Assembly: GCA_023450615.1 (NCBI GenBank)
Contig: JAEXGT010000016.1
Coordinates: 14,107 to 78,106, forward strand
Source: Pseudomonadota bacterium
Lineage (GTDB): Bacteria; Pseudomonadota; Alphaproteobacteria; Rhizobiales; Beijerinckiaceae
Length of the DNA stretch: 64,000 nt
Direction of reading: 5' to 3'
Part shown: positions 1-8,104 of the stretch, piece by piece
Position numbering within the stretch: position 1 is the stretch's first letter
Layout of the letters: each line of letters opens with the position of its first letter
Program-made: the position numbers and the translations under genes
The notes under the pieces: model-generated
Told to the model about the DNA's origin: nothing
What the model saw: only the letters and a program-made list of their open reading frames with translations
The model's database searches: none

Positions 1-329
1 AGGCCGGAGAGGGCTTGGGCCTTGGCGTCGCGGGCGGTGATGAGGATGCTGCCGTTCGCGCCGCGCTGAACATTCGCCTCGACCGACCAATGCCGGGCAT
101 CCTGCGCATGGGCCGCCGCCACGTCGTTCTTGAAGCTGAGGCCTGCCTTGTAGGAACTCTCCGTCTCGACGCCGCTGAAGCTCGACACGGCGAAGCGGAT
201 CATCACGAAGTTCATGGCGAAGATGACGCCGAAGAACGAGATGAAATAGATGAGCACGGTGCGCCCGGTGATGAGGCGGGGCGGGCGTCCGGTCGGTGTC
301 GTGGACATTGTTGTCGTGGACATGGGCAT
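1..329 (-). CDS. fixH: FixH/CcoH family cbb3 oxidase assembly protein (3' end cut off by the window)
   Basis: The minus-strand frame reads a short polar N-terminus, one transmembrane helix (about residues 21-40, rich in Phe/Ile/Val) and a periplasmic stretch with a SYKAGL-like motif, which is the FixH pattern. FixH/CcoH helps assemble or stabilise the cbb3 cytochrome oxidase in the inner membrane. The start chosen is the ATG at 329, preceded by AGAGG; an in-frame ATG at 323 is also possible. It begins 8 nt after the ccoG stop, so the two are probably cotranscribed. The stop codon lies beyond base 1, where ccoI and ccoS would normally follow. Family call is fairly sure; the gene is incomplete here. 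Confidence 0.82.
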   Translation of the reverse strand, partial: MPMSTTTMSTTPTGRPPRLITGRTVLIYFISFFGVIFAMNFVMIRFAVSSFSGVETESSYKAGLSFKNDVAAAHAQDARHWSVEANVQRGANGSILITARDAKAQALSG

Positions 330-337
330 TAAACCTC

Positions 338-1798
338 TTAAGGCGCCTTGAAGTGATCGCTCATCCGGGCCGTGTCGCCAGTGGCGATGTCGGTGAGCGT
401 GAAGTGAATGTCGGTCGATGCGGGAACATCGGAGCCTTGAGAGCTCACGAGCACTCGGGCTTCCAGGGTCTGATCGGGGCCGACCTTGACGATGACGCGT
501 CCCTGCTGGTCGATTTCGCCGCCGACGATATCGAGCTTGGCGTCCGGGAGCCCATCCACGGTGAGAACATAGCTGCGCTCGTCGAGGTTCTTGTTGGCGA
601 CGCGGATGGTGAAGCCGTTGCGGATCGATCCGTCGGAGAGGCGCACGAAGAGCGGGTTCCGGTCATGCATCACGCTCAGATAACTCGTCTGGCGCATGGC
701 GAGAGAGCCGATCATGACCGCGCCGACGATGGCGATGATCCCCGCGTAGAAGATGGTGCGCGGACGCACGATCTTGCGCACTTCCGGGCGGCCCTCCATG
801 CGGGCCTTCACGTTCATGTCGGTGTCGTAGGCGATCAGGTTCAGGGGGCGGTTGATCTTCTCCATCACCGAATTGCACGCATCGATGCACAGGCCGCACT
901 GGATGCAGTCGAGCTGCAATCCCCTGCGGATGTCGACGCCGGTGGGGCAGACATTGACGCATTGATCGCAATCGATGCAGTCGCCCGCAGGCAGGCCCTG
1001 AAGCCTCAGCGCTTCGTTCTTCTTCATCGATCCGCGCGGCTCGCCACGGTCGTAACGATAGGTGACGTTGAGAGCGTACTCATCCGTCAGCGCGGCCTGG
1101 ATGCGCGGCCAGGGGCACATATAGGTGCAGACCTGCTCACGCATGAAGCCTGCAAGCGTATAGGTGGTGAAGGTGAGAATGCCGATCCAGATATAGGCGA
1201 TCATCGGAGCCTGGAACGTGGCGAGCTGATAGACGAGGGTCGGCGCATCGGCGAAGTAGAGAACCCACGCGCCGCCGGTCCACCAGGCGATCATCAGCCA
1301 GATGAAATGCTTGAGCCCCTTCCGCGCCGCCACGTTGAGGGTGAGTTTTTCCTTGTCGTGGCGCATGCGCTCGCGGCGGTCGCCCTCGATCCAGCGCTCG
1401 ACGGCATAGAAGAGATCGGTCCAGACCGTCTGCGGGCAGAGATAGCCGCACCAGACGCGGCCCGCGACTGCGTTCATGAGGAATAGCGTGAGGGCGGCCA
1501 GCACCAGAAGGCCGGTGAAGTAATAGACTTCCTGCGGCCAGATCTCGATGAAGAAGAAGTAGAAGCGGCCATTCGCGAGGTCGACCAGGATCGCCTGATC
1601 GGGAGCGTTGGGGCCGCGGTCCCAGCGGATGAAGGGCAGGAGATAATAGATGCCGAGCGTAACGGCCAGAACGATCCATTTGATCGTGCGGAAGCGGCCT
1701 TTCACCGCCTGCGGATAAATCTGCTTGCGCGGGGCATAAAGCGGGGCGTCTTCGGCCTCTGCCGTGGCAGGGGAGGGGGAAACTGGAGCGTCAGCCAT
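338..1798 (-). CDS. ccoG: cytochrome c oxidase accessory protein CcoG (FixG/RdxA), polyferredoxin
   Basis: A 486-residue membrane protein with several N-terminal helices carrying the paired motifs VWCGYLCP and CTYMCPW. Two clustered 4Fe-4S motifs follow (CIDCDQCVNVCP and CIQCGLCIDAC), then another helix and a C-terminal Ig-like periplasmic domain (FixG_C). This is the full FixG/RdxA architecture and usual length. Family members are linked to copper reduction and delivery during cbb3 oxidase assembly. The ATG at 1798 follows a 141-nt gap after ccoP that holds its own FixK/FNR-like box at 1862-1875, so ccoG can be induced separately from ccoNOQP. fixH follows 8 nt downstream. Confidence 0.95.
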   Translation of the reverse strand: MADAPVSPSPATAEAEDAPLYAPRKQIYPQAVKGRFRTIKWIVLAVTLGIYYLLPFIRWDRGPNAPDQAILVDLANGRFYFFFIEIWPQEVYYFTGLLVLAALTLFLMNAVAGRVWCGYLCPQTVWTDLFYAVERWIEGDRRERMRHDKEKLTLNVAARKGLKHFIWLMIAWWTGGAWVLYFADAPTLVYQLATFQAPMIAYIWIGILTFTTYTLAGFMREQVCTYMCPWPRIQAALTDEYALNVTYRYDRGEPRGSMKKNEALRLQGLPAGDCIDCDQCVNVCPTGVDIRRGLQLDCIQCGLCIDACNSVMEKINRPLNLIAYDTDMNVKARMEGRPEVRKIVRPRTIFYAGIIAIVGAVMIGSLAMRQTSYLSVMHDRNPLFVRLSDGSIRNGFTIRVANKNLDERSYVLTVDGLPDAKLDIVGGEIDQQGRVIVKVGPDQTLEARVLVSSQGSDVPASTDIHFTLTDIATGDTARMSDHFKAP

Positions 1799-1833
1799 CG
1801 AATCCGTCGCAGGTTCTCGGTTTAGAGAGAGCC

Positions 1834-1839
1834 TGATTA
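1834..1839 (-). promoter_or_regulatory. candidate -10 element of the ccoG promoter
   Basis: On the minus strand TAATCA lies about 32 nt downstream of the centre of the FixK/FNR box at 1862-1875. That is where a -10 element falls at a class II FNR/FixK promoter, and it predicts a start site near 1827. The inference rests on spacing only; TAATCA is a moderate match to TATAAT. Confidence 0.4.
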
Positions 1840-1861
1840 GGAGAGGGGCCGGGTTCCCGCC

Positions 1862-1875
1862 TTGATTTGGGTCAA
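1862..1875. promoter_or_regulatory. FixK/FNR-type binding site upstream of ccoG
   Basis: The sequence TTGAT-TTGG-GTCAA matches the FNR/FixK consensus TTGAT-N4-ATCAA at nine of ten arm positions. It is centred about 70 nt upstream of the ccoG ATG. The same motif occurs before ccoN and hemN in this window, so oxygen- or FixLJ-dependent activation by a Crp/FNR family protein is the likely regulation. Confidence 0.85.
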
Positions 1876-1939
1876 GCAGATGGCCGGAGGAGGAACCCCG
1901 GCCATCCGTACTTATCCTGATGTGGCAGCTCGACGCGGC

Positions 1940-2821
1940 CTATTGCCCGCCGCCGCCGAGAGAGTGGACGTAGAGCGTCAGTGCTTTGATGGTCGTGTCG
2001 TCAAGGCGTCCGTGCCACGCAGGCATCACGCCGCCCCGGCCATTGTTGAGCCCCTCGACGATGGCCGCCTTGTCGGAGCCGAACAGCCAGATCTTATCCG
2101 CGAGATTGGGCGCGCCCATTTCCTGCATGCCCTGGCCCTTGTCGCCGTGGCAGGCGGCGCAGTTGTCGGCGAAGACCTTGGCGCCAGCGGCGAGATCGAT
2201 GCCCTTTTCCGTGGGCAGGCCCGACAGGGAGCGCACGTAATCCGCCACCTGCGAGATTTCCTCGCGCTTGAGCATTCCGTCGCGGCCGAAAGCGGGCATG
2301 CTGCCGGAATGTCCCTGGTCACTGGTGGAGCGGACGCCGAACTGAATGGTCTTGTGGACCTGCTCCAAGGAGCCGCCCCACAGCCAATCGTCGTCGTTCA
2401 GGTTCGGGTAGCCCTTGGCTCCGCCGCCGCCTGCGCCGTGGCAGGGCGCGCAGTTGTCGCCGAACGCGGCCTTGCCCTGCGCACGGGCGAAGGCGAACAT
2501 CTCGGGATCCTGCTTGATCTCCTCAAGGGAGCTGGCGGCGAGCTTCGTCGTCATGCCCGAGCGCAGATCCTTCAGAGCCGCAAGTTCGACTTCCACCGCA
2601 TCGCGGGAGTGCCAGCCGAGAGCGCCCTTCGTATAGGACGATATCAGCGGCCAGGCCGGATAGGCGATGCAATAGGCGATTGCCCACACGATGCAAAGAT
2701 AGAACGTCCACAGCCACCAGCGCGGAAGCGGATTGTTGAGCTCCTCGATATCGTCCCAGCTATGCCCGGTCGTGGCGACGCCGGTGACGGCGTCGATTTT
2801 TTCATGGTTGTCGTGAGCCAT
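1940..2821 (-). CDS. ccoP: cbb3-type cytochrome c oxidase subunit III (diheme CcoP/FixP)
   Basis: The protein is about 293 residues: an N-terminal membrane region (WWLWTFYLCIVWAIAYCIAYP), then two cytochrome c domains with haem-binding CAPCH and CAACH and later Met ligands in MPAF and MPAW contexts. CcoP passes electrons from the bc1 complex or a soluble cytochrome to CcoO and the CcoN active site. The longer open frame reaches 2893, but the ATG at 2821 has a GGAGG 8 nt before it and starts the typical MAHDNHEKIDAVTG sequence, so I use that. It is the last gene of ccoNOQP and starts 4 nt after the ccoQ stop codon. Confidence 0.95.
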   Translation of the reverse strand: MAHDNHEKIDAVTGVATTGHSWDDIEELNNPLPRWWLWTFYLCIVWAIAYCIAYPAWPLISSYTKGALGWHSRDAVEVELAALKDLRSGMTTKLAASSLEEIKQDPEMFAFARAQGKAAFGDNCAPCHGAGGGGAKGYPNLNDDDWLWGGSLEQVHKTIQFGVRSTSDQGHSGSMPAFGRDGMLKREEISQVADYVRSLSGLPTEKGIDLAAGAKVFADNCAACHGDKGQGMQEMGAPNLADKIWLFGSDKAAIVEGLNNGRGGVMPAWHGRLDDTTIKALTLYVHSLGGGGQ

Positions 2822-2825
2822 AGGA

Positions 2826-2981
2826 TCAATCCTCCTGGAGAGGCATGCGGGCGGCTGCGTCGAAGCGCTCCTTCCGCGAAGGTGCGAGGGCATAGAGCAG
2901 GACCACCAGGAAGACGCCTACGAAGTAGAGCAGACCCCAGGTCTGAGCGAATTCAGCGAAGAATTTGTATGCGGCTGGCAT
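2826..2981 (-). CDS. ccoQ: cbb3-type cytochrome c oxidase subunit IV (CcoQ/FixQ)
   Basis: A 51-residue minus-strand frame lies between ccoO and ccoP and reads MPAAYKFFAEFAQTWGLLYF at its N-terminus. One hydrophobic helix follows, then a basic segment (APSRKERFDAAAR). Size, single helix, position and the short charged tail all fit CcoQ, a small subunit that stabilises the cbb3 complex. It starts 11 nt after ccoO ends and its stop codon is 4 nt before the ccoP ATG, so the operon is tightly coupled. Confidence 0.92.
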   Translation of the reverse strand: MPAAYKFFAEFAQTWGLLYFVGVFLVVLLYALAPSRKERFDAAARMPLQED

Positions 2982-2992
2982 GATCTTCGTCC

Positions 2993-3727
2993 TCAGCGCA
3001 CGTTGGCTTTGTTGTCATAGAGCTTGAAGTCCACCTGGGTGCCGAGCATCTGCAGATAGGCGATCAGAGCGTCGGCTTCGGTGACCTTCTGCGGATTGCC
3101 GTCGAAGGTGCGCGACTGAGCGTTCGGATAGCGCTTGGCGAGATCGACGGCGTTCGGATCGTCGCCATTGGCCTGGATCCGGACATCGCTTTCGGCAAAC
3201 TTCAGCATCTCCTCGGTGTAAGGCACGCCCAGCATCGCCTGGATCTTCATGTCCTCGGCGACGGAGGACATGTCGAGTTCGTTCTTCTCGAGCCAGGGAT
3301 AGCTCGGCATGATCGAACCGGGCACCACGGCGCGGGGATCGTTCAGGTGATCCTTGTGCCACTCGTCGGAATACTTGTTGCCGACGCGGGCGAGATCGGG
3401 GCCCGTACGCTTGGAGCCCCACTGGAACGGACGGTCGTACATGCTCTCGGCGGCGAGAGAATAGTGACCGTAGCGCTCCACCTCGTCGCGCAGCGGGCGG
3501 ATCATCTGGCTATGGCAGTTGTAGCAGCCCTCGCGCACGTAGATGTTGCGGCCTGCGAGTTCGAGAGGCGTGTAGGGACGCACTCCCTCCGCCTTCTCGA
3601 TGGTGCTCTTCAGGTAGAAGAGAGGCACGATTTCCACGAGGCCGCCGATCGCGATCACGAAGAGCACGCCGATGACGAGGATGATCGAGTTGGTCTCGAA
3701 GATTTTGTGACGGGACCAGAATGACAT
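2993..3727 (-). CDS. ccoO: cbb3-type cytochrome c oxidase subunit II (monohaem CcoO/FixO)
   Basis: A 244-residue protein with one N-terminal membrane anchor (about residues 13-37) and a periplasmic cytochrome c domain. The haem motif is GCYNCHSQMIRPLRDEVERYG and a Met ligand sits in the GSIMPSYPWL region; both are typical of CcoO. It transfers electrons between CcoP and the binuclear centre in CcoN. The ATG at 3727 follows ccoN by 11 nt with AAGGAACC before it, so it is the second gene of ccoNOQP. Confidence 0.97.
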   Translation of the reverse strand: MSFWSRHKIFETNSIILVIGVLFVIAIGGLVEIVPLFYLKSTIEKAEGVRPYTPLELAGRNIYVREGCYNCHSQMIRPLRDEVERYGHYSLAAESMYDRPFQWGSKRTGPDLARVGNKYSDEWHKDHLNDPRAVVPGSIMPSYPWLEKNELDMSSVAEDMKIQAMLGVPYTEEMLKFAESDVRIQANGDDPNAVDLAKRYPNAQSRTFDGNPQKVTEADALIAYLQMLGTQVDFKLYDNKANVR

Positions 3728-3738
3728 GATCGGTTCCT

Positions 3739-5403
3739 TTACTCAGCTGCGACAAGGACGGGCTGTGCCGGAAGGGCCTCTTCCTCGGCAGCCTCGGCAC
3801 TGGTGATCGTCTTCCAGATGTTCCAGGCCATGATCAGGCTGCCGGCCACGAAGAGAGCGCCGCCGAGCGCACGGATGAGGTAGAAGGGGTGCATCGCCTC
3901 GACGGTCTCGATGAACGAGTATTCGAGGAAGCCGAGGCTGGTATAGGCGCGCCACATGAGGCCCTGGAGGATGCCCGCGACCCACATCGAGGAGATGTAC
4001 AGCACGATGCCGAGGGTCGAGATCCAGAAGTGCCAGGAGACGGCCTTCATCGAGTACAGCCCTTTCTTGTTCCACAGCCACGGAACGAGGCAGTAGACGC
4101 AGCCGAAGGAGATGTAGGCGACCCAGCCGAGCGCGCCGGCGTGAACGTGGCCGATGGTCCAGTCGGTATAGTGCGACAGGGAGTTCACGGCCTTGATCGA
4201 CATCAGCGGGCCCTCGAAGGTGGCCATGCCGTAGAAGGCGACGGACACCACCATCAGGCGCAGGACGGGATCGGTGCGCAGCTTGTCCCACGCGCCGGAG
4301 AGCGTCATGAGGCCGTTGATCATGCCGCCCCAGGAGGGCATCCACAGCATGACCGAGAACACCATGCCCAGCGTCTGCGCCCAATCGGGCAGGGCGGTGT
4401 AGTGCAAGTGGTGAGGGCCTGCCCAGATATACATGAAGATCAGGGACCAGAAGTGGATGATCGAGAGGCGGTAGGAATAGACCGGCCGCTCGGCCCGCTT
4501 CGGGATGAAGTAGTACATGATGGCGAGGAAGCCCGCGGTGAGGAAGAAGCCGACCGCGTTATGGCCGTACCACCACTGCACCAGCGCATCCTGCACGCCC
4601 GACCACACGATGTAGCTCTTCGGCGAGAAGATCGAGACGGGAACCGTCGCGTTGTTGCCGAGATGCAGGACCGCGATGGTCAGGATGAAGGCGAGATAGA
4701 ACCAGTTCGCCACATAGATGTGGGATTCCTTGCGGCGCATGATCGTGCCGAGGAACACGAGGAAATACGTGACCCACACGACGGTCAGGAAGAGGTCCGC
4801 ATACCATTCGGGCTCTGCGTATTCCTTGCCCTGAGTGATGCCGAGCAGGTAGCCCGTGCCCGCGATCACGATGAAGAAGTTGTAGCCGAGAACCACGAAC
4901 CAGGGAGCGATGTCGCCGACGAGGCGCGCGCGGCAGGTGCGCTGAACCACGTAGAACGAGCTGGCGATCAGCACATTGCCGCCGAAGGCGAAAATCACCG
5001 CGGAGGTGTGCAGCGGACGCATGCGCCCGAAGGACAGCCAGGACGTGTCGAAATTGAGCGATGGAAACGCCAGCTGAAGAGCGATGAGGAGGCCGATGGT
5101 GAAACCGGCAATGCCCCAGAAGATGGAGGCGATGGTCGCGAACTTCACCGGCCCCATATTGTAGTTGGGCTTGCCGTTGATCGTCAGCGGCGGCAGGGCG
5201 GCAGGACGCTCGTAGTAGCGATTGATGATGACGAAGACGGACGCGATGCTCGCGGCCGCGAAGAGATAGGCATGGAACGCGTATTCGGGCGTGTAGGCCT
5301 TCGCCGCGATGATGATGCTCAGGAAGCCAAGGGCGGCGAAGGCTATCGCAGAGCCTCCTTCGCCGAAGGTCATTCCTTTGGAAGTTGTTGCCGTATGAGC
5401 CAT
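3739..5403 (-). CDS. ccoN: cbb3-type cytochrome c oxidase catalytic subunit I (CcoN/FixN)
   Basis: A 554-residue, roughly 12-14-helix haem-copper oxidase subunit of the C family. Recognisable stretches include the low-spin haem His in PLHTSAVIFAFGGN, QWWYGHNAVGFFLTAGF (copper-site His and cross-linked Tyr region), WAGPHHLHYTALPDW, and HYTDWTIGHVHAGALGW near the C-terminal haem ligands. It reduces oxygen at the cytoplasmic membrane with very high affinity and pumps protons, supporting growth at low oxygen. It leads ccoNOQP, and a perfect FNR/FixK half-site palindrome lies about 90 nt upstream of its ATG. Confidence 0.97.
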   Translation of the reverse strand: MAHTATTSKGMTFGEGGSAIAFAALGFLSIIIAAKAYTPEYAFHAYLFAAASIASVFVIINRYYERPAALPPLTINGKPNYNMGPVKFATIASIFWGIAGFTIGLLIALQLAFPSLNFDTSWLSFGRMRPLHTSAVIFAFGGNVLIASSFYVVQRTCRARLVGDIAPWFVVLGYNFFIVIAGTGYLLGITQGKEYAEPEWYADLFLTVVWVTYFLVFLGTIMRRKESHIYVANWFYLAFILTIAVLHLGNNATVPVSIFSPKSYIVWSGVQDALVQWWYGHNAVGFFLTAGFLAIMYYFIPKRAERPVYSYRLSIIHFWSLIFMYIWAGPHHLHYTALPDWAQTLGMVFSVMLWMPSWGGMINGLMTLSGAWDKLRTDPVLRLMVVSVAFYGMATFEGPLMSIKAVNSLSHYTDWTIGHVHAGALGWVAYISFGCVYCLVPWLWNKKGLYSMKAVSWHFWISTLGIVLYISSMWVAGILQGLMWRAYTSLGFLEYSFIETVEAMHPFYLIRALGGALFVAGSLIMAWNIWKTITSAEAAEEEALPAQPVLVAAE

Positions 5404-5485
5404 AGGTCTCGACCGTTCTCAAATTTGGCGAGGCCCTGAGCTTCGCCATCAGTTTCCTCACTAGGCGTGGGGTGGGGAAGGGGCA

Positions 5486-5499
5486 TTGATGCAAATCAA
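5486..5499. promoter_or_regulatory. perfect FixK/FNR-type site upstream of ccoN
   Basis: The sequence TTGAT-GCAA-ATCAA has both five-base arms of the FNR/FixK consensus exactly. It is centred 89.5 nt upstream of the ccoN ATG at 5403. A class II start site would then fall near 5451, leaving a leader of about 48 nt. Activation of ccoNOQP at low oxygen is the expected outcome. Confidence 0.92.
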
Positions 5500-5535
5500 A
5501 CGGGAGCTTGCGCCCCGCCAATGCCCCCGAAAGGT

Positions 5536-6873
5536 TCAGACAGCGCGCGAATGCCGCACGGCTGCGCCGTCCAGATAGCGGTCGAACGCAGCGCAGACGT
5601 TCCGGACCAGCAGGCGCGAATCCTCGGGGATCTCGATGGAAAGGCCGTCGAGCTTCACCAGCCCGTCGCGGGCGAGGGCGTCGAGAGCCGTGATCTCGGC
5701 GGTGAAGTCGGATTGGCTAGGAGCGACCTGATCGAGATCGACCGCGAAATCGCACATGAGCCGCTCAATGATGCTCCGGCGGAGGCGGTCGTCGTCGGTC
5801 AGGGCGACGCCGCGCATCGTGGCGAGGCGGCCATTCGTGATCGCCTCGCGATAGGCAACCGTGCTCGGAGCGTTCTGGATATAGCCCTGCGGCAGGGAGC
5901 CGATGGCCGATGTGCCGAAGCCGATGAGGGCTGTGGCGTCGTCGGTGGTGTAGCCCTGGAAGTTCCGGTGCAGGCGCCCTTCGCGCTGGCGCGCCACCAT
6001 GGGATCGGTCGGCTTGGCGAAATGGTCGATACCGATCTGGACGTATCCTGCCTCCAGCAGAGCCGAGGCCGCAGCGGCGTTCTGCTCGACGCGCTGGACG
6101 GCATCCGGCATGGCCTCTTCCGGCAGCAGCGCCTGATGGCGCTTCATCCAGGGCACGTGGGCGTAGCCGAAAAGGGCAATGCGGTCGGGGTCGAGCCGCA
6201 GGGCCTGTTCGATGGTGCGCAGGACGCTCTCGGTGGTCTGGTAGGGAAGACCGTACATGAGGTCGAGGTTCAGACCTATCACTCCGGCATTGCGCAACCA
6301 TGTTGCGGCCTGTGCCGTTTGCTCGAAGGATTGGATTCGGTTGATGGTCTCCTGGACCTTGGGGTCGAAATCCTGCACGCCCAGGCTCGCCCGGTTGAGG
6401 CCGGAGGCGGCGAGCGCCTCCACATGCTCGAGAGCGAGGGTGCGCGGATCGATCTCCACGGCGATCTCGGCGGTCGGACGGATGCCGAAGGAGCTCTCCA
6501 GATGTCTCATGATACGCCGGAGATCGTCTCCCGACAGGATCGTGGGCGTGCCGCCGCCCCAATGAATGTGCGTGACGTCCATGCGGCTGGGCAGATGCTT
6601 GGCGACGAGCTCGATCTCCCGCTCCAGAAGCTCCACATAGGAGGCAACCGGGCTATAGGTGCGGGCAACCGTGGTGTGGCAGCCGCAATAGAGGCAAAGC
6701 TCCGCGCAGAAGGGCACATGCAGGTAGAGCGAGAGCGCCGTCTGGGGCGCGAGCTCCGAGAGCCATTGCGCATAGGTTGCGTGGTCCACATCCGGCTTGA
6801 AATGCGGAGCGGTGGGATAGCTCGTGTAGCGCGGCACGCGCTGGTCGTAGCGGGCAATGAGTTCTGGCGTCAT
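5536..6873 (-). CDS. hemN: oxygen-independent coproporphyrinogen III oxidase (radical SAM HemN)
   Basis: A 445-residue radical-SAM enzyme with the cluster motif CAELCLYCGC (CX3CX2CXC) near residue 60, preceded by RYTSYPTAPHF. The HIHWGGGTPTIL segment and the C-terminal HemN domain are also present. It decarboxylates coproporphyrinogen III to protoporphyrinogen IX without oxygen, supplying haem for the cbb3 oxidase made from the adjacent operon. The start at 6873 (MTPELIARYDQRVPRY) fits the family N-terminus. A FixK/FNR box centred 41.5 nt upstream suggests coregulation with ccoNOQP. Length is normal for HemN. Confidence 0.96.
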   Translation of the reverse strand: MTPELIARYDQRVPRYTSYPTAPHFKPDVDHATYAQWLSELAPQTALSLYLHVPFCAELCLYCGCHTTVARTYSPVASYVELLEREIELVAKHLPSRMDVTHIHWGGGTPTILSGDDLRRIMRHLESSFGIRPTAEIAVEIDPRTLALEHVEALAASGLNRASLGVQDFDPKVQETINRIQSFEQTAQAATWLRNAGVIGLNLDLMYGLPYQTTESVLRTIEQALRLDPDRIALFGYAHVPWMKRHQALLPEEAMPDAVQRVEQNAAAASALLEAGYVQIGIDHFAKPTDPMVARQREGRLHRNFQGYTTDDATALIGFGTSAIGSLPQGYIQNAPSTVAYREAITNGRLATMRGVALTDDDRLRRSIIERLMCDFAVDLDQVAPSQSDFTAEITALDALARDGLVKLDGLSIEIPEDSRLLVRNVCAAFDRYLDGAAVRHSRAV

Positions 6874-6907
6874 GCCCGCTCTCTGCTCCGTTTCCGCTTT
6901 GACAGCC

Positions 6908-6921
6908 TTGATTTAGGTCAA
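6908..6921. promoter_or_regulatory. FixK/FNR-type site upstream of hemN
   Basis: The sequence TTGAT-TTAG-GTCAA has nine of ten consensus arm bases. It lies between hemN (minus, ATG at 6873) and the HtrA-like gene (plus, ATG at 7059). Its centre is 41.5 nt before the hemN ATG, closer than usual if a leader is present. It could also affect the rightward gene, 138 nt away. Confidence 0.82.
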
Positions 6922-7058
6922 GCCAATTAAGGTGGTATCCGGACGCCAATCGGGGGAGCATGGGTTGAACGTCCGGCATTATTCGCCATGTTGATGGTAT
7001 GGATGTTATGTCGGGAGCCTGTCGGTTGGCTCCCGAGAGGCGGGTAAGGAGTTTTCCG

Positions 7059-8039
7059 ATGCATTCACCGGAGGAATGGGAGATCCCGCCCGAGTTCCAG
7101 CCCGATCCGGATGCGCTCGCCTATGATCTTCAGGAAGCCCTGAACGCCATCGTTTCGCTTCGCACTCATGTGCCGGAGGACGCCTTTACCGCCGAAACCC
7201 TTGGGACCGAACGGGCCGGGCAGGGCGTGGTGATCCGGGCGGACGGGCTCATCGTGACCATCGGATACCTGATCGCCGAGGCCGAGGAGGTGTGGCTCAC
7301 CACACACAAGGGCCGTACGGTCCAGGCTCATGTGATCGCCTACGATTACGACAGCGGCTTCGGTCTCGTGCAGGCGCTCGAACCGCTGGGGCTGCCGGTC
7401 ATGCCGATCGGGGATTCGCGGAGGCTCCTGCCTGGAGATCAGGTCGTGATGGGAGGCAGCGGCGGTCGCGATCACTCTGTGGCGGCCCAGGTGGTCGCCT
7501 GCCAGGAATTCGCTGGCTATTGGGAATACCTCGTCGACAACGCCATCTTCACGGTGCCGGCCCATCCCAATTGGGGAGGCACCGCCCTGATCGGCCCGCG
7601 CGGGGATCTCGTCGGTATCGGCTCGCTTCAGCTTCAGCATCAGGCACAGGGCGGCGCCATCGTTCCCCTGAACATGAGCGTGCCCATCGATCTTCTCAAA
7701 CCCATCCTCGACGATCTCCTGACCCTTGGCCGCGTCGGTAAGCCGCCGAAGCCCTGGCTTGGGTTCTACGCTTCCGAGACGGAGGAGAACCAGATTTCCA
7801 TCATCGGCCTTGCCGGCGATGCTCCGGCGCAGCGTGCCGGACTGAAGGCCGGAGACAACGTGCAGGCCGTCGCCGGGCAGGCTGTGTCGTCGCTCGCCGA
7901 GTTCTACCGCGCCATCTGGGCGCTTGGTCCGGCAGGCGTGGATGTGCCGCTCACCCTGGAGCGCGAAGGCGACACGTTCGACGTGACGATCGGGTCAGCT
8001 GACCGGGGCCGCTTCATGAAAACGCCGCGGCTGCAGTGA
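7059..8039 (+). CDS. HtrA-like trypsin-fold protein with C-terminal PDZ domain, catalytic triad lost
   Basis: A 326-residue protein with the HtrA order: trypsin-like domain (about residues 25-215) and a PDZ domain (about 235-320; GDAPAQRAGLKAGDNVQAV). The catalytic sites do not match an active enzyme. The position of His (TNNHV in HtrA) reads TIGYL with Tyr70, the Asp region reads YDYDSGFGLV, and the nucleophile motif GNSGG reads NWGGT with Trp172. There is no signal peptide, so it is probably cytoplasmic. The ATG at 7059 is preceded by AAGGAG and is preferred to a longer frame from 6999. It could act as a peptide-binding scaffold or chaperone, which is inference. Divergent from hemN. Confidence 0.8.
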   Translation: MHSPEEWEIPPEFQPDPDALAYDLQEALNAIVSLRTHVPEDAFTAETLGTERAGQGVVIRADGLIVTIGYLIAEAEEVWLTTHKGRTVQAHVIAYDYDSGFGLVQALEPLGLPVMPIGDSRRLLPGDQVVMGGSGGRDHSVAAQVVACQEFAGYWEYLVDNAIFTVPAHPNWGGTALIGPRGDLVGIGSLQLQHQAQGGAIVPLNMSVPIDLLKPILDDLLTLGRVGKPPKPWLGFYASETEENQISIIGLAGDAPAQRAGLKAGDNVQAVAGQAVSSLAEFYRAIWALGPAGVDVPLTLEREGDTFDVTIGSADRGRFMKTPRLQ

Positions 8040-8104
8040 CTTGAGACAGCCATCTTGAATCAATTCATCAAAAGGACGACGCGCTCGTCCTCAACGGAGC
8101 CATC

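Noticed and set aside
296..1486. Long plus-strand frame opposite ccoG
   Set aside because: Shadow of ccoG; composition is rich in His/Asp/Ala as expected from reverse-frame GC-rich coding, with no family motif.
3889..5439. 516-codon plus-strand frame opposite ccoN
   Set aside because: Antisense to a fully supported gene; no ribosome-binding site and no recognisable domain.
5467..6930. 487-codon plus-strand frame opposite hemN
   Set aside because: Antisense shadow; covers the FixK boxes and has no protein family signal.
8055..8071. TTGA...TCAA element before the aldo/keto reductase gene, considered as a fourth FNR/FixK site
   Set aside because: Spacing between arms is nine bases instead of six, so it does not fit the FNR/FixK consensus. 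It also contains a small TGAAT-CA-ATTCA repeat of unknown value.
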